From Bugula neritina (Eukaryota; Bryozoa; Gymnolaemata; Cheilostomatida; Bugulidae), in NCBI GenBank assembly GCA_964035545.1, contig OZ037773.1:6402251-6466250 (forward strand): a DNA stretch of 64,000 nucleotides, given 5' to 3'. Below the pieces are notes generated by a model that was given only the letters and a program-made list of their open reading frames with translations, searched no databases and was not told the origin of the DNA. Each line of letters begins with the position of its first letter. The first letter of the stretch is position 1. The position numbers and the translations under genes are program-made. Below are positions 37,306 through 47,112 of this stretch, one piece after another.

Positions 37306-40300
37306 AGCATATAGTAGCATAATGTCTAAACTAAGTCCAATTATCCTAATCACTTAGTCAATATAAATGTGTGAGGTAATCATGTATATATTCATCAACA
37401 AATATTAATTTAATTTACCTGGCTAATATTTTTATCTTTTCTATCTTCCGTTGACATTTTAGTTTTTTCATTTTTTTCTAGCCTCAGTTTCCTCAACTCA
37501 CTTCTAAGCAGGAAGCCCTCAGGCTGTTTTACTCCGGAAGGGAACTGCCACCTGCCAACATTGAATGTCAAACTAAACACAAGATTTTTAGTTACAAGTA
37601 TTAGTTGCAATATATGAGGATGACATTAAAATGTGTTATACATTAGTCATTTAAATGGTAAAATATAGCCTATACTGGTTATATATTAAATATCAAATCA
37701 TTTATTAATAAATCAAAAATTTGAGTAGACTTACAAACTACTTGGTATTATTGAATTTTGTTATCTGCTTATAAATAACTTCTGTAAAGATTATAGCAAA
37801 CATATTTTTCTGTTGAAAAAAATTATTTTTCATAAAGCCTGAGAAAAAAAGAATATATTTTTAAAAGAAATTTGGAACGTATGAAATAAATACAAATTTG
37901 TAGTCATGAAATTTAAAATATGTCAGAAAAATGAAAAAAATAATCTTTTGATTTATGCATAAAGAGTTCTCTCTGCTACTTTTTTATTGTGCTTTATTGA
38001 ACAAAAGCAATATAAAAGTTACAGAAACTTGAAACTATGCAGAAATGCTGCTCTTTGCAAAAACTTCCTTTTACATAATGATAAATTATTTAATAATAAA
38101 TTATTTAATAATAAACTATATAATATAATAATAAACTGTATGATAATAAATACATCAATATTATAATAATCTAGATGACAATAAACCGAATAATAATAAG
38201 TTACATGATAAAACTTCATATAATAAAAAAACATTTTATAATAAGCTATATGGAACTAAAGAAGAGTATGGTGGGACTAGTTGAACCAAAAATTGCATAA
38301 TATATAATTATATAATGATAAATTACATAATAATAAACTATTTTTAAGTTTAAAGTGACTGTAGTCTCTATAAATGTACTCTATACTACTATACCCACAG
38401 AGTATTAATAAAACTTACTTTGTGGGTATCACTGCCATAGTTCCGTCTCCGGGGCGTCTCCAGGATCCATCAACACTTGTTTTAGTCATAGTAATGCCGT
38501 TGATTCTCGGTCTAAACTCATCTAATCTCACACAGTAGTCACTTTCATACACTGTTCCAGCTGCTCTTGGCCTGCAACAAAGTTTCAAATTGATATGAAA
38601 TTTGTGCATGCATGGGTGTCGTTAGGTTATATGAACTCTGCAAGTATGTGCATTGCTTAGTATAAACTCTGCATGTATTTGCATGCTAGATTACAAACTC
38701 TGTGTGTATACATTGCATTATGGCATCAAAGATATTTCCATATTTGCATTATCTAATAATTTGACTAAAATATACTCTCAGAAGAAAGTGGCATTTAGTT
38801 GTGATTCAATCTTCATAAAACATACAAAAAAATAGAGCCAAAAGAGTTGTGTTGTTTCTAGTTGAAACATTTAAAAATATTGCTAAATAAATATTTTAAA
38901 TTGTAGGTTTGTGAAATTACTTGACTTTTGTTAACACTACGACTCTGCAATCTTTCTGTTACATATATACTGTATTATAGTAATGTGTTTTATGCATAAG
39001 AAAATTATTTATTGCTTTATGTAGTTATTTGTAATTATACTCTTAATAGTATAATATTAAGTGAGGAAATAGAATCATTTATAAACTAATGATTTTATTT
39101 TTTCACTTAATATTACATTAGTATAAGAATATTTTATTGAAAAATTTATTCACAATTTTATATTACTTTTATGCCACATATACACATGATATTTAAGAAA
39201 TGTCTTTTATAACCCATTTAATATATTGTAATACAATGTTGTTGTTTTTTTAAATAAAACAGAGAAAATAATTATTATTTATGTTGTTTTGTAAGTATTT
39301 AAATAAAATGCTAGTAGAACAAAAATTATTTTTTGCTAGGTTTGTTTAAAAAATACTTTTGAAGTTGTAGCAAAATTTTTACTTACGGCTCTATAAAATC
39401 AGACATGACACCTAGCCCTCCGAATCCAACTTTTTGGTGTCCGGTTTTGGGTCTATTTACAAACGACTTTTTAGACATCTCTTGCACGCCAACACTCTTG
39501 GGTCTCGACTCTGTGGGATAACTCCCCGACTCTATGTACTTGAGACCTTCTTGAGCATCTATACCCGCAATACATCTCTGCATGTTGGGAATATGTTTGT
39601 ACATCTACAATAGAAAAAATATCTTTCACATGTTGCAATAACATGACGTAAAAAGTCACGAAGGTTTACAGCCACTATCACTGTGAGAACCCCTAATGGA
39701 AAAGGTTTTTTAAAGCAGGCTAAGCACTTATTCAGATGAGACACAAGAGCATTTATGACTGGATGCTCGTCCCAGCATTACCATGGCCACCGGTGTAGTA
39801 AACCGGCCCTCTAAACCTCAGTTTTGGCTATATAAAATATTTCTAAAGCTAAATTAACCATAACTTTGAACTGGCTGATTTAATGTAAAAATTTTAATGA
39901 CTTTGATGGAACCTTGAAAAAATGGCCCAATCTAATTAATTACGAGTATTTAGATAGATTTGTTGTTTGATGAATGGAACATATTACTTGTATATCGACT
40001 CCCCATCTGATTGGCTGATATTAGTTGCTATAACCCCATGAACTTAACCTTATAACTGCATAAATTATTGTCAGCAGATTCTAGCTCTGCTGTATAGCAA
40101 AGTCAGCATAAGAAGTCTAAACTACAAAGTGACTATACAGAAACTATAACATGAATATCAATTTTAAATATTAGGTTGGCGCAAGTTTTGACTAGCAATA
40201 TTACAATTAATATGAGTAACAATTTACAGAAATACTATGCAAAGATACTAGTGTTTATATTTGCTTAGCTTAAAAATTTACTGATAAATTTGAAATTGAA

Positions 40301-42717
40301 AACACAATTGTAAATCCACAGAAAAAGTTTTGGGTTTTAAACTGAACCTTTCAAAATGTCATTATGAAATGCATTGCCAAAAATATTTAGCATTTATTAC
40401 TTTCTATTAATATTACATCTATTTCTGAGCTCGACCACATATTCATATATTAGCAGACTTACTGCATCGTAAGCCTCCAACCGGTGGCCATATTTTTTCT
40501 TCCAGTTTTCGGCAGCATGCCTCTCGCTGTCGACACACTCTTTCCTGCAGGAAAGTTATCATATACTGTGCAGTTATATGCATTTAGTTTATTACAATGT
40601 AAGTTGCATAATCTACCCCCCCCCCCCAAACTTTGATAGAAAGGAGCTAAAGACTGTGTGGTACATGAGCAATTATGACTGAATGCTGTCTCTAACATCA
40701 CCAATGATCTTTGCTGGGGTTCGAACCTATGAGTTCGTGTTTAGTAGGCAAACACTTTAGCCCCTAAACCACGGTTGCTCCCTATTAATTCAACGCATGC
40801 ATGTGCAGAAAGTGTAATATAAAACCCGACATGTTTGGACATGCCTGGACATGCCTCGACATGCCTGGACATACTACTCTGAAATTGTATTTAGCTGATA
40901 GCCAAGATCTATTTTGATAACTTATAAACCGATACTCTATACCTAAGCTGGAATACCTGTAAAACTCCTTTTCATTCGCTGTCATTTCTGCTGCTGGCAT
41001 GATTGTGCAGATGAGGCAGTTGTTGATGTTAGTATTAAATGAATAGCGCAAGTTTAACTAGTGCCTGAAGCTCAAATACAAATTGTGTTTCTGATCAATA
41101 CACTCTAAGTGATAACATGCAAGTGCAAAGTGTGCTAACTATCAACACTGTTATACAACAACTCATTATCCAAGTTTCTTTTGTTTATCTTTGAATGAAA
41201 TTTAATCTAAGCACTTTGTTTGGAACAATAGTAGCTATGGAGAGTTTGAAACCAATCAGCAGCGCTGACTTTATACTTTACTTTACTCAGGCCGCCACAA
41301 AAGCTACTTAGTGCATTAGTTTTATTTTCAATTGTTGATTTGACTACCTTGATAAAACATGCTATTGAATTTTTGTTTGCAATTTAGTTTTATGATGGCT
41401 AATGGAATATACAATATACTGCATGTATTATAATAACAAAAATGTTGACTGAATAGAAATTAATGTCTCCAATACTAAGTTTTTTTGACAAGTACAAGAA
41501 ATTTATAATATAAATCATGCATTTTGCTTGTCCTGAGAGACTGAATAAGATTATGGAGCAGTTTTAGCTTGAAACTGTAGCTGGTACATACCAGTAGTCA
41601 TTTTGAAATGTTGTCCAGTCAGGTAGAGTCTTTATAGCAGTGCCAAACGCAAATGCTGCCATAGCTATCCTATTAAAAAAATGCATTGATTCATTTTGAA
41701 AAATAGTTTTATTGCCAATATGACGGAAAAAATTCTTTAGTAAGAAAAACTAAATCAGAAATTAAAAGAAAACTGAAGGAGCAATTGTTGGCATGATGAT
41801 ACGATAAGCTACAAAATATTAATTAAATTAATTTGAAAATTTTGAAAACTATGGTTTGATGACAGAGAATTGTGTTTACATTGACATTTAGAAATAACAG
41901 GAAATAATAAAAGACACAGCCAATTTTCAACTCTTACAAATAACTGTATTTTGCTTGCTTGCTACTCTAAAGTCTTCTGCATGATTGTTGTAGATCAGTA
42001 ATATAGGCTTGCATGTATTGGTGATTGGGTTTTATCTGCTGTGTTTTATGCTATATTTTTCAATAAAATTTTACCAGTGTGTTTCTGTATTAATATGTTC
42101 AGGGCTGTTGTTGAGGCCTCACAGTGTCTCCAGATGCACTCTTGTAACTGGTCATCAGCGTACCGAGACGTTGCCCACCTGTGATTGACAGCAAAGGTTG
42201 GCCAACCAAATTTGCTTATGATAAATTTAATACACTCAATAACTCTTCTCACGAAACTTTGTAGTCACTATGCCTGTGAGAAACCCCTTATAGAAAGGGT
42301 TTTTGTTAAAGTGGGCTAAGGACTTATTTAAATGGGGCACAGGAGCAATTATGACTGGATGCTCTTCCTAACATCACCGATGGCCTTTGTCAGGGCTCGA
42401 ACCCATGACCTTCGTGTTTACTAAGTAAACACTCTAACCCCTAGACCACGGCTGCTCCCTTCAATATTAACCCTTCTAAGAGTTATGAAGTTTCAAAAAC
42501 AAGATCTTTATCTCTTTTTTTTAAAATTATAAGTGCAGTACCATAGTGGCACATTGAGAAATAAGCCTATGATAATAACCTATATGAAATACACATACTA
42601 TCATATTTCCAAGAGTTGCCCTACTATAGCAGATATAGCTACACGCAGCCAACAGATACAAACTCTGACGGACCTAGTGGGCGGTCTCTTGCATCTTGAA
42701 GCTTCAGCGAGTAACTA
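35944..42717 (-). CDS. Unrecognised multi-exon gene (N-terminus not found)
   Basis: Eleven exons join with matching phases to at least 396 residues: 42717-42643, 42178-42075, 41976-41938, 41664-41592, 40544-40463, 39604-39387, 38571-38419, 37551-37419, 37091-37049, 36466-36287, 36035-35944. The small exons 41976-41938 and 37091-37049 are inferred because they have both splice sites and supply exactly the phase the neighbours need. The protein is soluble-looking, with no signal peptide or membrane helix. It has many Trp, Arg and Gly-Pro motifs (GHQKVGFGGLG, DSFRPRING-like EFRPRING, GSWRRPGDG, KGWYKSQIGPGR), a charged stretch (KLRLEKNEKTK), and a basic C-terminus. I do not know the family. The composition is like that of ciliary or sperm microtubule proteins, an impression only. 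The 5' exons must lie upstream of 42717, perhaps beyond the intronless gene at 43138. Five SINEs lie around or within it. Confidence 0.65.
37180..37308. repeat. GT-rich microsatellite
   Basis: Nine-bp gatgtgtgt units (37180-37235), then gattgtgtgt, then a (GT)n run ending in gcgcgcgag. It lies in an intron of the multi-exon gene, between 37551-37419 and 37091-37049 by the model. Confidence 0.9.
39665..39818 (-). repeat. tRNA-headed SINE, head truncated
   Basis: Family blocks gagaacccctaatggaaaag, ttttttaaagcaggctaag and atgactggatgctcg are clear. The tRNA-like head is missing or replaced. Confidence 0.7.
40616..40781 (-). repeat. tRNA-headed SINE next to a C12 homopolymer
   Basis: Minus-strand head (gggagcaaccgtggtttagg) with B-box-like gttcgaaccc; the tail half is truncated. 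A run of twelve C (40616-40627) abuts the truncated end. Confidence 0.75.
40957..41000 (-). CDS. Possible alternative first exon of the multi-exon gene
   Basis: An ATG at 41000 opens 14 codons (MPAAEMTANEKEFY) to a donor AG|gtattc in phase 2, the same phase as the exon at 41664-41592. Both could therefore splice to 40544-40463. Use of this exon would give a 314-residue short form beginning MPAAEM and lacking the upstream exons. Sequence support is the Met, the charged coding-like composition and the phase match. Confidence 0.5.
42256..42459 (-). repeat. tRNA-headed SINE, near complete
   Basis: One of the best copies. The minus strand starts gggagcagccgtggtctagg, with B-box ggttcgagccctg, block catcggtgatgttaggaaga, and tail ctataaggggtttctcacag. 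It lies in an intron of the multi-exon gene. Confidence 0.85.
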
Positions 42718-43137
42718 CTATAATGTGGTAAGTATTCTGGAATATTTCAAAATCAATGCTACAGTTACTATATTGACATAAAATTGTATCAAATCATTAA
42801 GTTCAAGTATTTTTTAAAATTATTTTTGTAAAGAGCATAATTATATTTTCATTTTTCTGTTTGACTTTATAAATAGTAAATACTGAGCAAAATATAAATC
42901 CCCAGTAAAAAAAAACAAATTATTTTTGGGGTGGTCTATAATTTTCATCATGACTGCATACATACAAGATGAAAACAAAATAATATTACAAATCAACGTC
43001 TTTTTATATAAAAATATTTTATGGCTAGCATTGTTGAAGATACTTACAGTGCACACTATAGATGCATACACTAAATAGCTCAACATATTTTGAATGATTA
43101 AAATGTTTTAAGGACAGTACTGGTCAGCAGTGGCACA

Positions 43138-44442
43138 ATGGCTGCAGCTGCCATGGCACGTGTTGCTGGCACGAGTGCGGCTATATCTGGTTCTGTGTAC
43201 AACTCTGCTGCAGCACTGGAGAGTGAGGAAGGATGGGGCTGGTCCCCGGATGAGAGAATAACAGGCTTTGCAGGTGATGCGTCTCTTTTGAGATTTGGTC
43301 AAATTGGCGTGAGCCTAGGGCAAAAAGAATACTACAGAATAAAAGTGTATAATGCTCCAAATAATTATAAAAGCTATTACATCAAAACTCTTCAAAGACC
43401 TTTACAGGAGATGATATTTTTTGCAAAGCGTCCAAACCATCATTCATCGTTGAGTACTACTGTGTCGCTGACGAAACAGTCTCGTGGTGGTGGTTGGATG
43501 CTACGAGTCTTTCCTATTACTGTCGACCAGGAGGTTGATTGCAGAAGGGCTGTGATAAAAGAACACGTGGCACTGGATAGGGCATCAGGGAATACGATGC
43601 TGAGATTTGTAAGCAGAGAGCAGGAGAAAATCGAAATTATCTATGCAAGGACTAAGGAACTCTTGTGCACCATTAATTTTAGAGAAATGTCTACGTCTCT
43701 CACCGAAAGTTATAAAAAGAAAAACCCCAATGTTATGATAACGTGCATTGCATCAGCGTTCTTGTTGACTTACCTTAGTACAATGTCGGCACTAAAATTC
43801 AAACCTAATGCTTTTCCTCCAGTTTTTACCGGGCGTGCTATTACCAGATTGAAGGCAATATGCAGCCGAAACGAGACAAATAGTCTCTTTTTAAAAAAAA
43901 CTGATGCATCAGATTCTGAAGAATTGATTTATGGACTAGAAACTCACCTAAAGAAAAAACTACTTGATATTTCTGTAAAGAAATATACTGCGTTGAGCAC
44001 CATTGAGATAACTGGTTGTGAAATAGAAAATGATATGTTTGTAGCTGAAATTTTTCACCTTCAAAAAAATGAAAAATTAGATAAATTTTCTATAACCCTT
44101 AATAGAACTCAAAAAACTGGGTACTTGGTCGTGTGCGACAAAACAAAACAGTTAAACTATGTTTCTTGTGATGATGACTTAATCATATCTACTGATTTGG
44201 TTCAACATTCTATACCAACATTAAAAATCTATGATAGACAATCGCAAAATTTAGCCAACGTATTTGAAAAAATTCATGATAAGGACATCAAAATAAAAAA
44301 AGCAAGAAAAAGCGAACAACTGGAGCCAGATCAACTAGCTGCGGCCATATGTATAGGAATCATTAGTCATTTACGATGTTTGCGCTGGTGGAATAATCCA
44401 TCGCTACCGGCCTGTACGCATGGAAGATATAGAACACAATAA
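43138..44442 (+). CDS. Intronless gene 2 of an unrecognised paralogous pair
   Basis: A single exon of 434 residues from an ATG in good context (CACAATGG). The N-terminus is Ala-rich. The protein aligns by eye with the intronless gene at 33253-34836: FGQIGVSLGQKEYYRIKV against KKYGASLEGKQYFEVIA; NPNVMITCIASAFLLTYLS against TPTIMMSAMFLAFWNLYS; EPDQLAAAICIGIISHL against EADQFAAMISILIYNIQ. The spacing of these blocks is similar in both, so they are distant paralogues sharing a two-part layout. The Pro-rich tail of gene 1 is absent here. No signal peptide; no recognised domain. The stop codon TAA overlaps an AATAAA (44438-44443), and a second AATAAA lies near 44536. It is transcribed away from the multi-exon gene, or lies inside its 5' intron. 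Confidence 0.8.
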   Translation: MAAAAMARVAGTSAAISGSVYNSAAALESEEGWGWSPDERITGFAGDASLLRFGQIGVSLGQKEYYRIKVYNAPNNYKSYYIKTLQRPLQEMIFFAKRPNHHSSLSTTVSLTKQSRGGGWMLRVFPITVDQEVDCRRAVIKEHVALDRASGNTMLRFVSREQEKIEIIYARTKELLCTINFREMSTSLTESYKKKNPNVMITCIASAFLLTYLSTMSALKFKPNAFPPVFTGRAITRLKAICSRNETNSLFLKKTDASDSEELIYGLETHLKKKLLDISVKKYTALSTIEITGCEIENDMFVAEIFHLQKNEKLDKFSITLNRTQKTGYLVVCDKTKQLNYVSCDDDLIISTDLVQHSIPTLKIYDRQSQNLANVFEKIHDKDIKIKKARKSEQLEPDQLAAAICIGIISHLRCLRWWNNPSLPACTHGRYRTQ

Positions 44443-44571
44443 AAATTTAAAAAATATATTTTAGTTTTATATTGTCATAAAAGATAAAAATAAGAATAAT
44501 AGCTATGTTTTTTCTTTTTATTTTTAATCAAGGAAAATAAATAAATTTTATTACAACTTTAATATAACTCT

Positions 44572-44594
44572 ACACACACACACACACACACGCA
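44572..44594. repeat. (AC)n microsatellite
   Basis: Short acacac run just downstream of intronless gene 2, ending acgcatgcacac. Confidence 0.9.
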
Positions 44595-44599
44595 TGCAC

Positions 44600-46145
44600 A
44601 CATTTTTCAGTTTGCTTGTTGTCTGGCATTATGATATTAGGGAATATAACAATATTTTGGTATTTAAATATGTGACACATTTCTGGCCACATAGATGTGT
44701 GCATTATTGATCGAAATACTATTAGGTTGAAGGTACATATATGAGATAGTTAAAATAAGGCAATATTACCCACCTTGTAAAAATTAATTTACAGATTAGA
44801 GCAAATATTAAAAAAGTGAAAGCTTTCAAAAAAAATATAGAATTCAAAATGTTTGTGATTGTGGTTAGATATTAATTATCTAATTATATTTCTTTTCAAA
44901 TAGTAAAATGAAATAAGTTAAAATATAATTTTAGAATACTTTTTTTTTACTATAGGAGTCTATTATTTGCTTATAGGTGCAATTAGGGGAGAGTGAGTAT
45001 TGCTAACTAATAACTAATGGGAAACATCCAATCATATTTAATCTTGCATGAGATAAGGAAACTTCTTTGGCCCATGACCAATAAAATAGGTGATTTGGCT
45101 GAATTTGAATTGCAAGTATTAATTATTTAAACTGTATAAGGCTATTGATTTGATATATGAAGTTAAGGACTCAATCTGAATGTCAGGCAGAATTAGGCCA
45201 CCATTAGTTATTATTGTGTGGTGATTACTCAATAGCCTTATGGTAAAATATGGTTGTCACGTTTGCTTGCAAGCCAGAGGTCTCGGGTTTAAAACCCAGT
45301 GGGAGCAATTATTTTTCAGTTATAAATTCTAACCTGTACATACGTGTTTTAAAAGTTTTATCATTATCAATAAAATAATTTATTTACAATTTTTTAACCT
45401 TTTGGGTTTTCTTAAATTTGATTGTAAATTGTAGTCCTCCAATTATGCTTCTGAGAAATTTAGCTGTTTATCATTCAAGAGTTAGATGTTTGGGGCTATA
45501 TAAATTTTGGCTTTAGCTACTTTTGCACACTCTAAATTAAAATTACATAATATAACGTACATATATTTGGACAAATACTGCATTTTTTTGTTCATTCAAC
45601 AATGAATTACCAAAAAAAAATTTATTTATATGAACTACAGCGCAATGTTTCAACATGTCACACAGAGAAAACATGTTCAACTGGAAAAATTAGATGCTTA
45701 ACCAATGCATGCTTGTTCTGCTATAGCTATATATAGCTGTAAGCGAAATATGCAGGGAATTCTGCGATCTTTATTAGCTCTTTATTGTCATTCTTAGGGA
45801 GTGTTTGGTGATGCAGGCCCATCTAATAACTAAAACATAAATATTATTTGATTTGTTTGATTATTAAACTAAAAGTTCACAATAAAGTAAAACACATACA
45901 CAGTTCATGCATGTATACTGGAAGATTATAGCACAGCAATAAATGCAGGAAGACAACAAAAACCTATAATTTATATTTTGAGTTGAAGTCTGGAAAATAT
46001 AATAAATCACTTTGACTGCTTTTATAAGTTATACAAAGAATATTATATAATGGAATTTTCATTATATTCACACTGTGTTGTAGTGTTTCAATTATCAAAG
46101 GTTGAACGATTACTTTTCAAAGAGGGTACTTGGTTGATGCACAAT
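44600..46145. other. Intergenic stretch with one tRNA-like candidate
   Basis: No protein-coding exon seen. At 45228-45310 there is a tRNA-like block, with box-B-like gtctcgggtttaaaacccag followed by gggagcaattattttt. It is too incomplete for a tRNA gene; it may be a second SINE type. Confidence 0.45.
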
Positions 46146-46148
46146 TGG

Positions 46149-46341
46149 GAGCAGCCATGATCTAGGGGTTAAAGCGTTTGCTTAATAAACACGAGGTTAT
46201 GGGTTCGAGCCCTGACAAAGGTCATTGGTGATGTTAGGAAAAGCATTCAGTCATAATTGCTCCTGTGCCTCATCTGAATAAGTCCTTAGCCTAATTTAAC
46301 AAAACCCTTTCCATCAGGGGCTTCTCATAGGGATAGTGAGC
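46149..46341 (+). repeat. tRNA-headed SINE, near complete
   Basis: Starts gggagcagccatgatctagg, with box-B gggttcgagccctg, block ggtcattggtgatgttagga, and tail ccatcaggggcttctcatag. Together with the copy at 42256 it defines a consensus of about 195-205 bp. Confidence 0.85.
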
Positions 46342-46344
46342 GTT

Positions 46345-47110
46345 AGGGTTTGTTGATGCATAGCTTTGTTTCTTAGTATAGAGGAATAACTAAGTGACTC
46401 GTTTAAGTATAATTGTATGAAATATTTGCTATAAATAAAATTTTGAGCAAATAATTTGAAACATAAATAAATTCTATAACTTATACCCTGTTTTGTATAC
46501 CATGCCATATGTGAGATTTAGCTGTATTACTATATTAAGTATACTATGATATTATATTATATGTATTATAATAATAGTGTCTATATATTTAAAGAATAAT
46601 TATAACTATACACAGATACCTATAAGGCAAACAAGGGTTGTGAAAATTTGTCTTTACAGCAATTATTTTAGAAGGCACTGCCCAGAATAGTAATTAAAAA
46701 TCAGCAATCTAGCAGTCAGCCATTTAGCCAGGTACACTTTGGATTTTATTTTCATAATTTTGCTTCAATATACAAATTTAAGGCTTCAAATGTGAAAGCA
46801 ATGATTATGTCCAAATTTTAGATAATTTTAAAAAATCATATTGAAAGCTAGCCTTCCAAATTTGTTTCAGCAAGTCTAGATAGAATGATAATTAAAAGTA
46901 CTACATTCATGTGTGAAGTACAAGAATAATTAGCTTTATTTACATTAAAAGTCTAGAAAAGCACTTTAAACATAATGTATATTATAACACTTTATTTCTC
47001 ACCTACCTCCGCTTTGTCATGTTTGGGTAGCGGGATATATTATAATATCCTTATATTAATTGAATTTATACAAAAAATACAAGTATATATTATAATATGT
47101 GCATGCGTTG
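46345..47110. other. Intergenic stretch, no gene seen
   Basis: AT-rich sequence downstream of the FAM78 stop. No exon or RNA gene seen. Confidence 0.55.
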
Positions 47111-47112
47111 AT

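Noticed and set aside
42095-42781. Plus-strand two-exon gene (MFRAVVEASQCLQ... joined to QQIQTLTDLVGGLL...)
   Set aside because: Phases happen to match, but the minus-strand reading uses better splice sites and links in frame to eight or more further exons.
46149-46225. tRNA gene
   Set aside because: The head has box A/B-like motifs, but the same sequence recurs as part of a ~200-bp SINE and does not fold into a clean cloverleaf by eye.
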